Positions 1 through 5,684 of a DNA stretch of 13,666 nucleotides are shown here, in pieces (position 1 is the first letter of the stretch; the number at the start of each line of letters is the position of its first letter). A model generated the notes under the pieces. It was not told the origin of the DNA. It made no database searches and was given only the letters and a program-made list of their open reading frames with translations. The stretch is taken from positions 1-13,666 of the forward strand of contig CAZFHZ010000088.1 in NCBI GenBank assembly GCA_964519015.1, read 5' to 3'. Origin of the DNA: CAZFHZ01 sp964519015 (GTDB taxonomy: Bacteria; Blakebacterota; Blakebacteria; Blakebacterales; CAYUVJ01). The position numbers and the translations under genes were made by a program.

Positions 1-951
1 ATCACCTATGTCCGAGACCTGCAGTGGAAGTGCTTCACGCCCTTCATGATGATCATCGACAACTGGTCGAAGCATGAGAAGAAGCCGTTCAGTTACGGCG
101 ATCCCTACACCAGCCACAATCGAGCGGCGCTGAAGCTCAAGTCCCGGCTGATGCCGTACCTGTACACCTGTGCCTACGAGAGCCATATGACCGGCGTACC
201 GGTTCAGCGCGCGCTCGTGTTCGAATTCCCCGAAGATCCCAACACCTGGACGGAAGTCGGCGAGAACGCGAAAACGAAGTATGAATTCATGTCGGGCGAG
301 TCGTTCCTGGTGGCTCCGGTCTTCGAAGACACAGACACCTGGGGCGTATATCTCCCCCCGGGCAAGTGGACCGATTATGCCGGTGGCGAGGTGTATGAAG
401 GCGGCCGGACTATCACGGATTATGACGTCTCCGATTTCAAATTGCCCGTGCTGGTGAAAGAGGGTGCCATAATCCCCATGTATCCTGAGACGTACTACGA
501 AGACAGAGTGCAGCAACGGCCCCGCGATCCGATGCAGGTGGACGTCTACCCCCATAGCACCGAGGCGACAGATTTCACTTTGTTCGAGGACGACGGCCTG
601 ACCTATGGATTCAGGGAGAACCGGTTCAATAAGACGCGTTTCAGCTGTGATGCGGTATCGGAGCCGAGTGCCATCAGAATCGCCATCGCCGGCTGTATAG
701 AAGGTGAAGGCTTCGAGGGGATGCCGCAGGAGAGGAACTACTACCTCACCGTGCATTGCGATAGGAAGCCAACGTCCGTGTCATGGGCGAGTGCTTCCGA
801 TGCCATGAGCCGGCTGCGAGAGATCGCCGATGCTGATGAACTGCAGGGGAGTGTCGAGGGCTGGAGCCATGACCCGGCAAGGGGTGGAGTATTGCATATC
901 AAACTCAAGCCGCTCGCATATGATGCCATGATAACTATCGACATAAGATGA
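1..951 (+). CDS. Glycoside hydrolase family 31 (alpha-glucosidase/alpha-xylosidase type), C-terminal part, cut at left edge
   Basis: The frame is open from base 1 and ends in TGA at 949-951, leaving 316 residues of a larger enzyme; an ATG at 46 is internal, not the start. The fragment opens with the segment that closes the GH31 barrel (YVRDLQW..FTPFM, then KKPFSYGD, then SRLMPYLYT), followed by the beta-sandwich signatures GESFLVAPVF, YLPPGKWTDYAGG and LVKEGAIIPM, and a distal sheet domain of the DUF5110 type (FTLFEDDGLTYGF). In this family the catalytic Asp nucleophile and acid/base lie upstream of this point, so they are outside the window and substrate cannot be assigned. Family members are retaining alpha-glycosidases acting on alpha-glucosides or alpha-xylosides. 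The common -1 subsite His following the QW..F.P segment is not obvious here (MMIIDNW instead), which suggests an unusual subfamily. The coding sequence is lower in GC than the genes to its right: sample lines 541-600 and 601-660 have about 58% and 50%, against 73% at 3901-3960. The family call is firm, specificity is not. Confidence 0.9.
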   Translation: MTYVRDLQWKCFTPFMMIIDNWSKHEKKPFSYGDPYTSHNRAALKLKSRLMPYLYTCAYESHMTGVPVQRALVFEFPEDPNTWTEVGENAKTKYEFMSGESFLVAPVFEDTDTWGVYLPPGKWTDYAGGEVYEGGRTITDYDVSDFKLPVLVKEGAIIPMYPETYYEDRVQQRPRDPMQVDVYPHSTEATDFTLFEDDGLTYGFRENRFNKTRFSCDAVSEPSAIRIAIAGCIEGEGFEGMPQERNYYLTVHCDRKPTSVSWASASDAMSRLREIADADELQGSVEGWSHDPARGGVLHIKLKPLAYDAMITIDIR

Positions 952-1366
952 GCATAGACAGTAACAATCGAATACATCCACCTGGCCTCGGGTTCCCCGA
1001 CCCTCGTTGACAGCGGGTGTCGTCGGCCCGCTGCGTTACAGAAAAGTCGCCCTGGGGCTGTGGCGGTACGACTCGCGGTTCCTCCTGCCGCCCTCCGGGG
1101 GGCCGCCGGGCTCCGTCTCGAACTGGGCGGATGAGGCCGGTACAGCTTCCCGTCCCCCGGTCTCAGAACCCTGACACGTAGCGCAGCCGGATCTCGTCCC
1201 CGACCTCCTGCAGTAGGGGTGCTCTGTCTGACCGGGGCACTCTTCTGGGTCTGGTTGGTTGCCTGGCCGGTCTGGGGTGCGGTTATCTCGTCGCTCGGAG
1301 GGAGAGTGAGGAGGGAGGCGCAGGACACTGCGGTCTGGTGAGTTTCGTACATTGATTGCGTCACAT
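952..1366. other. Gap with no intact gene; possible decayed coding remnant on the minus strand
   Basis: No frame in this stretch has a convincing start, ribosome binding site and protein-like composition. On the minus strand, bases 1218-1163 read as LLQEVGDEIRLRYVSGF followed by TGA, which looks like the true C-terminus of a protein, but the frame upstream turns into low-quality Arg/Pro-rich sequence. This may be a remnant of a gene lost when the neighbouring toxin-antitoxin pair arrived, or chance. No hairpin with a T-run that would terminate the GH31 transcript was seen. Confidence 0.4.
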
Positions 1367-1386
1367 TACAATACTATGTAACATAG
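1367..1386 (+). promoter_or_regulatory. AT-rich promoter and palindromic operator of the AbiE-type operon
   Basis: Just before the antitoxin ATG (1391) the composition drops sharply in GC. TACAAT at 1367-1372 matches five of six -10 bases. A perfect 13-base palindrome with 6-base arms, CTATGT-A-ACATAG, fills 1374-1386. AbiEi-family antitoxins are known to repress their own operon by binding inverted repeats, so this palindrome is the natural operator. No good -35 box was found: TTGATT at 1352 and TTGCGT at 1356 are alternatives pairing with later -10 candidates. Only AGCC separates the palindrome from ATG, with no Shine-Dalgarno sequence, so the message is probably leaderless or has a leader of about a dozen bases. 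The palindrome is seen directly; its function is inferred. Confidence 0.55.
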
Positions 1387-1390
1387 AGCC

Positions 1391-2023
1391 ATGAAATTCG
1401 ATAACCTTGTGGCTCTCCTGCGATCTCAACCGGTCTTCGAGGCCGGTCTCCTGATGGCCGGCGACGTAGACCCGGGTTACCTCCGGCGTCAGGTCTCGGA
1501 ATGGGTCGCCAAGGGGAGGCTGATCCGGCTGCGCAAGGGACTCTATGTACTCGGTCCGGGCTACCGGGCCGTGGAGCCGCATCCCTTCCTGCTGGCCAAC
1601 CGCATCCATCCAGGCTCCGTGGTCAGTCTCCAGTCGGTGCTCGCGGAGGAGGATCTGATCCCGGAGTACGTGCCGGCGGTCACCTCGGTGTGGTCGGGCC
1701 GTCCGGGTGAGGTCCGCAATCCCCTGGGACGGTTCATCTACCGCCACCTTGCGCCGCGGTTGCTGTTCGGCTATCGGAGGGTCGTGCTGGCCGCCGCCCA
1801 AGAGGGCTGGATCGCTACCGGCGAGAAGGCCCTGCTCGACCTGGTCCATCTGACCCCCGGCGCCGACCAGCCCACCTTTCTGGACGGGCTCCGGCTGCAG
1901 AACCTTGAGACCCTCTCCCGGGCGCGGCTGCTCGACTACGCCGGACGCTTTAGCCGGCCGAAACTCGAACGGGCCGCCCGGTCGATCATCGAACGGCTCA
2001 CGGCCGGGGAGGAACCGGGATGA
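1391..2023 (+). CDS. AbiEi-family type IV antitoxin / transcriptional regulator
   Basis: This 210-residue protein is the predicted antitoxin and autorepressor of the AbiEi/AbiEii pair. Residues 1-56 form a winged-helix domain with the family pattern LRRQVSEWVAKGRLIRLRKG followed by LYVL. Residues 66-150 carry the C-terminal antitoxin signatures: SLQSVLAEEDLIPE (the usual S..SAL...LIPE) and IATGEKALLDLVHL at 141-154. Length fits the family (about 180-220). The ATG at 1391 is the first possible start, because TAA at 1379-1381 closes the frame upstream; there is no Shine-Dalgarno sequence. The stop TGA (2021-2023) overlaps the ATG of the toxin gene in an ATGA arrangement, so the two are translationally coupled. 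In the known AbiE system the antitoxin does not bind the toxin stably but opposes its action and represses the operon; that mechanism is transferred here by family only. GC is typical for the window, although the promoter is AT-rich. Confidence 0.87.
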   Translation: MKFDNLVALLRSQPVFEAGLLMAGDVDPGYLRRQVSEWVAKGRLIRLRKGLYVLGPGYRAVEPHPFLLANRIHPGSVVSLQSVLAEEDLIPEYVPAVTSVWSGRPGEVRNPLGRFIYRHLAPRLLFGYRRVVLAAAQEGWIATGEKALLDLVHLTPGADQPTFLDGLRLQNLETLSRARLLDYAGRFSRPKLERAARSIIERLTAGEEPG

Positions 2024-2826
2024 AAGAGCAGCTGCGGGCGATCCTCGAAGGGGCGGACGAGCCGGGCCGGGGAGCGAACCTGGCCCGCGAGTACATGCAG
2101 GTACGCGTCCTGGAAGGGCTCCAGCGTTGCGGTGCCATGGTGCCGCTGGCCTTCCACGGGGGAACGGCGCTTCGCCTGCTCTACCGGACCCCGCGCTGTT
2201 CCGAGGATCTCGACTTCGCCCTCGAGCGACCCGAGGCCGGATCTTTTGATCTTACTTCCTGCCTGGACCGGATCCATCAGGCGATGGTCCGGGAAGGTTA
2301 TACTGTGACGAGCAGGGCGAAGACGGAGCGCACGGTACAGATCGGGTGGTTGCGTTTCCCGGGTCTGGTCCAGGAACTCGGGCTCCAGCTCCAGACTGTC
2401 CGTATGCTGGCGGTCAAGATCGAGATCGACACGCATCCGCCGGAGGGGGCCGGTCTGGAGACTACGCTCATCCGCCGCTTCGTCCCGCTCCACCTGCAGC
2501 ACCATGACCGGAGTACCCTGCTGGCGGGGAAGATCGCTGCCGTGTTGCTGCGTCCGTGGACGAAAGGCCGGGACCTGTTCGATCTCTTCTGGTACCTCAG
2601 TGATCCCGAATGGCCGCCGCCCAACCTGCGACTGCTGAACAATGCTCTCGGTCAGGCCGGATGGGTGGGCGGTCCGATCGAGGGGGCCGCCTGGAAACAG
2701 GTTCTCCAGGAAAGAATCCAGCTCCTCGACTGGGCACTCGTCCGACGGGATGTCGACCCGTTCATCGAGTCCCCGGAAGCCCTGGATCAGTTCAACCGGG
2801 AGAACCTGCGGCACCTTCTGGGATGA
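2020..2826 (+). CDS. AbiEii/AbiGii-family nucleotidyltransferase toxin
   Basis: This 268-residue protein has the motifs of the AbiEii (COG2253) branch of the DNA polymerase beta-like nucleotidyltransferases. FHGGTALRLLYR at 45-56 is the GG-T-A-L loop; R59 and SEDLDF (61-66) hold the two metal-binding acids D63 and D65; KIEID (133-137) supplies the next acidic pair; LLAGKIAAVL (168-177, K171) and TKGRDLFDLFWYL (181-193) make up the final motif with Lys, Arg and Asp. All positions expected to matter are present, so it appears active. Family toxins transfer nucleotides, in characterised relatives to tRNA 3' ends, and block growth; some act in abortive phage defence. It follows the antitoxin with a 4-base overlap in the order usual for AbiE. 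Some homologues are not proven toxins, so the biological effect is inferred. Nothing suggests truncation. The 112 bases between its stop and the next gene hold no clear terminator. Confidence 0.88.
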   Translation: MKEQLRAILEGADEPGRGANLAREYMQVRVLEGLQRCGAMVPLAFHGGTALRLLYRTPRCSEDLDFALERPEAGSFDLTSCLDRIHQAMVREGYTVTSRAKTERTVQIGWLRFPGLVQELGLQLQTVRMLAVKIEIDTHPPEGAGLETTLIRRFVPLHLQHHDRSTLLAGKIAAVLLRPWTKGRDLFDLFWYLSDPEWPPPNLRLLNNALGQAGWVGGPIEGAAWKQVLQERIQLLDWALVRRDVDPFIESPEALDQFNRENLRHLLG

Positions 2827-2938
2827 TCGGCCGCTTCCTGCTTTACTCCCTGGACAGTGGGGATCCGGAGACGGTCGACCGGTGAAGGAACGCCGGAGAT
2901 TGACAGCACACCTCGCACAGGGTACGGGTAGGAGGACC

Positions 2939-4804
2939 ATGGCTGTTCCACCACGCTTCCGAATCCGCTCCCTGGCGGTCGTTACCCTCCTGCTGCTGAG
3001 CCATTGCACGGCGCTCGGCCTGCGGAACCCCTACGATCCGGCCGCCCAGCAGCGCTGGGTCGACCGGACCCTGGAACGGATGAGCCTGTGCGAGCAGGCG
3101 GCCAGCCTGGTCACGGTGCAGGTCACGGCCGGCTTCCGGCACGTGGACAGCCCGGAGCGGCGGCGGACCGAAGCCCTGGTGCGGGACCTGGGAGTGGGGG
3201 GGATCGCCATGTGGGGGGGAGACCCCTGGGACCAGGCGATCACCATCGACGAACTCCAGCAGCTGGCCAAGCTCCCCCTGCTGGTGGCCACCGACAACGA
3301 ATGGGGGCTGGCCCAGCGGGTGGGGGGGAGCAGCCTCTTCCCGCGGGCCATGGCGCTGGGGGCGGCCGGGGAGCCGGAACTGGCCCGAGCGGCCGGGCTG
3401 ATCACCGGCCGGGAGACCCGGGCGCTGGGGATCCACATGGGCTACGCACCGGTGGCCGACGTCAACAACAACCCCGACAACCCGATCATCAACATCCGTT
3501 CCTTCGGTGAGGACCCCGAGCAGGTGGCGGTCCTGGCCGGCGCCTGGGCGGACGGGGCCCACCAGGCCGGTCTGCTGACCACCGCCAAGCACTTCCCCGG
3601 GCACGGCGACGTCTCGACCGACAGCCACCTGGTCCTGCCGGTGGTGACCGCCTCGATGGAGCGCCTGCGGTCGGTCGAGCTCTATCCCTTCCAGGAACTG
3701 GTGCGTACGGGCCGGATCGACGCCATCATGACCGCCCACCTCTGGCTCCCCGCGTTCGATCCCGACGAGGTCCTGCCGGCCACCCTCTCGGCCAACCTCA
3801 TCGACGGCTACCTGCGGGGCGAACTGGGTTTCGACGGCCTGGTCGTGACCGATGCCATGCGCATGGGGGGGATCACCACCGGCTGGGGGGGCGGGGAGGC
3901 GGCGGTGCGGGCGATCGAGGCCGGGGTCGACCTGCTGCTGCTCCCCCAGGATCCGGAAGAGACCATCACGGCCCTGCTCGAGGCGGTGGCGGCCGGCCGG
4001 CTCACCCCGGAGCGGATCGCCCTCTCGGCCCGCCGGCTGCTGCGGGCCAAGGCCCGGCTCGGTCTCCAGGTGCGCCGGCACGTCCCGCTGAGCGGCGTGG
4101 AGGAGTCCGTAGGTGACCCGGCCGCGGCCGCCCTGGAGCGGATCATCGCCCGCCGGGCGGTCACCGTGGTGCGGAACACGGGCGGCCTGCTCCCGCTGGG
4201 AGAGGGGGGGACCCCGGCCGAGCCGCCGGAGAGCCCCTGGGCGGGCCTGGAACCTCCCCTGGCCGCCGGCCCCTTCACGGCGCGCCCTCTGGCTATTGCC
4301 GAATCCCTGCGGGTGGTTTTCCTGGGGCTCTCCAGCGATCCGGGGAGCGGGCCGGTGGGCAGCGCCTTCTTCCGCCCGCTGCGCGAACTCTATCCCCGGG
4401 CGGAGCAGTTCAGCCTCTATCCCGAGAGCGATCCGGCCCAAGCCGCGGCGGCGCTGCAGGCGGTGGAGGGGGCGGACCTGGTGGTGGCGGCGGTCTTCAG
4501 CCGGGTGCGGGACAGCAAGGGGCACGCCGCGGTGATCGCCCCCCACGCCCGCCTGCTGCGTTATGCCGCCGCGCTGCGGATTCCGACCGCGGTGGCGGCC
4601 TTCGGCCCTCCCTACTTCCTGGCCCAGTTCCCCGAGGTGGACGCCTACGCGGCGGCCTTCGACTACAGCGAGGCGGCCCAGACGGCCGCCGGCGAGGTCT
4701 TCCTGGGGTCCGTCGGCGCCCGGGGCCGGCTCCCCGTCTCCCTCCCCGGGCTCTACCAGGCGGGCTGGGGGCTCAGCGTGGGGCCGGCGGCGGACCGACG
4801 ATAG
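2939..4804 (+). CDS. Exported GH3 beta-N-acetylglucosaminidase-like glycosidase (NagZ type with GH3 C-terminal domain)
   Basis: The 621-residue product starts at ATG 2939, preceded by a strong AGGAGG at 2930-2935. Residues 6-27 form a signal peptide; C23 after LLLLSH is a poor lipobox because of His at -1, so an ordinary cleavage near ALG is equally possible. The GH3 N-terminal barrel spans about 35-375. KHFPGHG (217-223) followed by DSH (228-230) is the loop typical of NagZ-type enzymes, where the Asp-His pair acts as acid/base, and VVTDAMRMGG places the nucleophile at D305. Residues about 385-615 form a GH3 C-terminal sandwich ending in a FGPPYFL...GRLPVSLPGLY pattern seen in Bacteroidota two-domain NagZ homologues. 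Likely activity is removal of beta-linked N-acetylglucosamine from peptidoglycan fragments or chito-oligosaccharides in the periplasm; other beta-glycosides cannot be excluded. No convincing promoter was found in the 112 bases upstream, so read-through from the toxin operon is possible. Its last 110 bases are duplicated at 5575-5684. Confidence 0.88.
   Translation: MAVPPRFRIRSLAVVTLLLLSHCTALGLRNPYDPAAQQRWVDRTLERMSLCEQAASLVTVQVTAGFRHVDSPERRRTEALVRDLGVGGIAMWGGDPWDQAITIDELQQLAKLPLLVATDNEWGLAQRVGGSSLFPRAMALGAAGEPELARAAGLITGRETRALGIHMGYAPVADVNNNPDNPIINIRSFGEDPEQVAVLAGAWADGAHQAGLLTTAKHFPGHGDVSTDSHLVLPVVTASMERLRSVELYPFQELVRTGRIDAIMTAHLWLPAFDPDEVLPATLSANLIDGYLRGELGFDGLVVTDAMRMGGITTGWGGGEAAVRAIEAGVDLLLLPQDPEETITALLEAVAAGRLTPERIALSARRLLRAKARLGLQVRRHVPLSGVEESVGDPAAAALERIIARRAVTVVRNTGGLLPLGEGGTPAEPPESPWAGLEPPLAAGPFTARPLAIAESLRVVFLGLSSDPGSGPVGSAFFRPLRELYPRAEQFSLYPESDPAQAAAALQAVEGADLVVAAVFSRVRDSKGHAAVIAPHARLLRYAAALRIPTAVAAFGPPYFLAQFPEVDAYAAAFDYSEAAQTAAGEVFLGSVGARGRLPVSLPGLYQAGWGLSVGPAADRR
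4695..4804 (+). repeat. Direct repeat copy 1: functional 3' end of the GH3 gene
   Basis: These 110 bases encode the last 36 or so codons of GH3 and end exactly at its TAG stop. They match 5575-5684 at an offset of 880 with five mismatches, at 4735, 4739, 4756, 4758 and 4765. The first 40 and last 39 bases are identical. Homology stops at the stop codon: the bases after 4804 do not align with those after 5684. Confidence 0.93.
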
Positions 4805-4826
4805 AAGCGGTGCTTGGGTCCAGCGG

Positions 4827-5246
4827 TCACGTGCTCAAGAGGCCCTGGAATTCTGCCGGCGAGATGATGCGGCAGCCGCGGGGAGGGGGAAGGGAGAGGA
4901 GCGCCTGGTCTCCGGTGACCAGGCAGGTGGCCCGGCCGGCCACGGCCAATACGAGGAAGATCCGGTCATCGGGATCGGTCAGCCCGGGCCAGGAGTCGGT
5001 TCCCTCGGGCGGTTCCAGCACCTCGGCGTAGGGGAGGAAGTCGCCCAACAGCGCCTCGATCTCCTCGCCGGTGAGACCGAACTTGGGGTAGGCAAGGACC
5101 CGGAGCAGTTCCGCCGCGGTGGCCGGCGAGACCAGCGGAAGGAAATCGCCCGCCATCCAGGCCTGACGGATCCAGGCCAGCCGACCGGCCTCGAAGACGA
5201 GCGCGGACACCACCACGTTGGTATCCAGCACGACCCGCCGGGTCAC
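4827..5246 (-). CDS. vapC: VapC-type PIN-domain toxin (COG1569-like ribonuclease)
   Basis: A 139-residue PIN domain protein covering the whole fold. RRVVLDTNVVVSAL carries D8; E46 lies in the TAAELLRVL helix; TDPDDRIF supplies D94; VTGD supplies D113. These four acids are the usual Mg2+-binding set of PIN ribonucleases, so the enzyme looks active. Relatives cut tRNA or rRNA; the target here is unknown. The start chosen is GTG at 5246, whose GTGA overlaps the antitoxin stop and gives the family-like N-terminus MTRRVVLDTN; an in-frame GTG at 5261 would add five residues. Neither has a strong ribosome binding site, which fits translational coupling. Its TGA at 4827-4829 sits 22 bases from the stop of the convergent GH3 gene, with no hairpin terminator between them. 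The pair lies inside the repeat-bracketed cassette. Confidence 0.87.
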   Translation of the reverse strand: MTRRVVLDTNVVVSALVFEAGRLAWIRQAWMAGDFLPLVSPATAAELLRVLAYPKFGLTGEEIEALLGDFLPYAEVLEPPEGTDSWPGLTDPDDRIFLVLAVAGRATCLVTGDQALLSLPPPRGCRIISPAEFQGLLST

Positions 5247-5467
5247 CGGCCGCGCGCCCACTTCACCGCCGCATCCACATCCCCCTCCGCGATGCCCAGT
5301 TCGGCGAGCTTGCGGCGAACCTCCCCCGCCCGGTCCGGATGGACGGGGCGCAGTACGATCTCACCCCCGGCCTCCCGCACTTCGAAGTAATCAACGCCCG
5401 GGAACCGGCTCAAGACGGAACGGGGGAGGGTGATCTGGTTCTTGGAGGTCTTCTTGGCGAGCGGCAT
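5243..5467 (-). CDS. vapB: VapB-type antitoxin, SpoVT/AbrB-like DNA-binding domain
   Basis: A 74-residue protein with a swapped-hairpin AbrB domain at about 4-43: AKKTSKNQITLPRSVL, then VDYFEVREAGGEIVLRPV. The tail, 45-74, is charged and helical (EVRRKLAELG, DVDAAVKWARGR) and is where such antitoxins usually wrap around the PIN toxin. It starts at ATG 5467 with a weak GGCAGG upstream, and its TGA overlaps the preferred toxin start by four bases. Antitoxins of this class bind their own promoter as dimers, with the toxin as co-repressor. That fits the inverted repeats found at 5520-5551, on top of the predicted -10 box. The leader between promoter and start is about 70 bases. Confidence 0.86.
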   Translation of the reverse strand: MPLAKKTSKNQITLPRSVLSRFPGVDYFEVREAGGEIVLRPVHPDRAGEVRRKLAELGIAEGDVDAAVKWARGR

Positions 5468-5519
5468 CGCAACCTGCCTCAGGCTCCACCGGTGTACAAA
5501 GCAGCACCCGGGAGTATTG

Positions 5520-5551
5520 TAAGGAAGTAAGATTTCCTTACTATCTTACTT
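5520..5551. promoter_or_regulatory. Two interleaved inverted repeats, probable VapBC operator
   Basis: One inverted repeat has perfect 7-base arms, TAAGGAA (5520-5526) and TTCCTTA (5534-5540), with a 7-base gap. A second has perfect 9-base arms, AAGTAAGAT (5525-5533) and ATCTTACTT (5543-5551), with a 9-base gap. They overlap each other and cover the -10 box and expected start of the vapBC promoter. Autoregulation by the AbrB-fold antitoxin with its toxin is the likely use. The arms are seen directly; binding is inferred. Confidence 0.7.
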
Positions 5552-5571
5552 AGGCGGATACGGGTTGTCAA
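5543..5571 (-). promoter_or_regulatory. vapB: Promoter of the vapBC operon
   Basis: On the minus strand, TTGACA at 5571-5566 is a perfect -35 box, separated by exactly 17 bases from TAAGAT at 5548-5543, which matches four of six -10 bases. Transcription would begin near 5536, about 70 bases before the antitoxin ATG. The upstream edge of the -35 box lies three bases from the border of repeat copy 2, so the cassette carries its own promoter with almost nothing to spare. Confidence 0.75.
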
Positions 5572-5574
5572 GAT

Positions 5575-5684
5575 AGGTCTTCCTGGGGTCCGTCGGCGCC
5601 CGGGGCCGGCTCCCGGTCACCCTCCCCGGGCTCTATCCGGCGGGTTGGGGGCTCAGCGTGGGGCCGGCGGCGGACCGACGATAG
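5575..5684 (+). repeat. Direct repeat copy 2: leftover GH3 3' end overlapping the serine hydrolase gene
   Basis: This copy of the GH3 gene end retains the frame and TAG stop (5682-5684). Translated, it differs from copy 1 by Ser to Thr and Gln to Pro; the other three differences are silent. It has no coding sequence upstream, so it is not itself a gene. Its last 32 bases (5653-5684) are also the antisense coding end of the serine hydrolase gene, and that part is identical in both copies. It is probably the original junction of the two convergent genes. Confidence 0.92.

Larger units (their letters stand above)
4805..5574. other. VapBC cassette bracketed by the duplicated GH3 3' end (probable insertion)
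   Basis: This 770-base interval lies precisely between the two repeat copies and holds a complete toxin-antitoxin operon with its promoter and nothing else. Its left border is the base after the GH3 stop codon and its right border lies three bases upstream of the vapB -35 box. No integrase, transposase, terminal inverted repeats or tRNA gene is present, so it is not a recognisable mobile element by itself. Acquisition by recombination with a diverged donor, or integration into a gene 3' end with restoration of that end, are both consistent with the structure. Confidence 0.6.

Noticed and set aside
2900..2928. TTGACA at 2900-2905 as the -35 box of a GH3 promoter
   Set aside because: At 17-base spacing the -10 position reads TACGGG, with two matches, and it would run up against the ribosome binding site.
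2642..2938. Upstream extension of the GH3 frame, overlapping the AbiEii gene
   Set aside because: The extension is out-of-frame translation of the toxin gene; the strong ribosome binding site and the signal peptide both fit ATG 2939.
4805..5574. Insertion sequence or integron cassette
   Set aside because: There is no transposase, no terminal inverted repeats and no attC-like fold; the flanking repeats are GH3 coding sequence.
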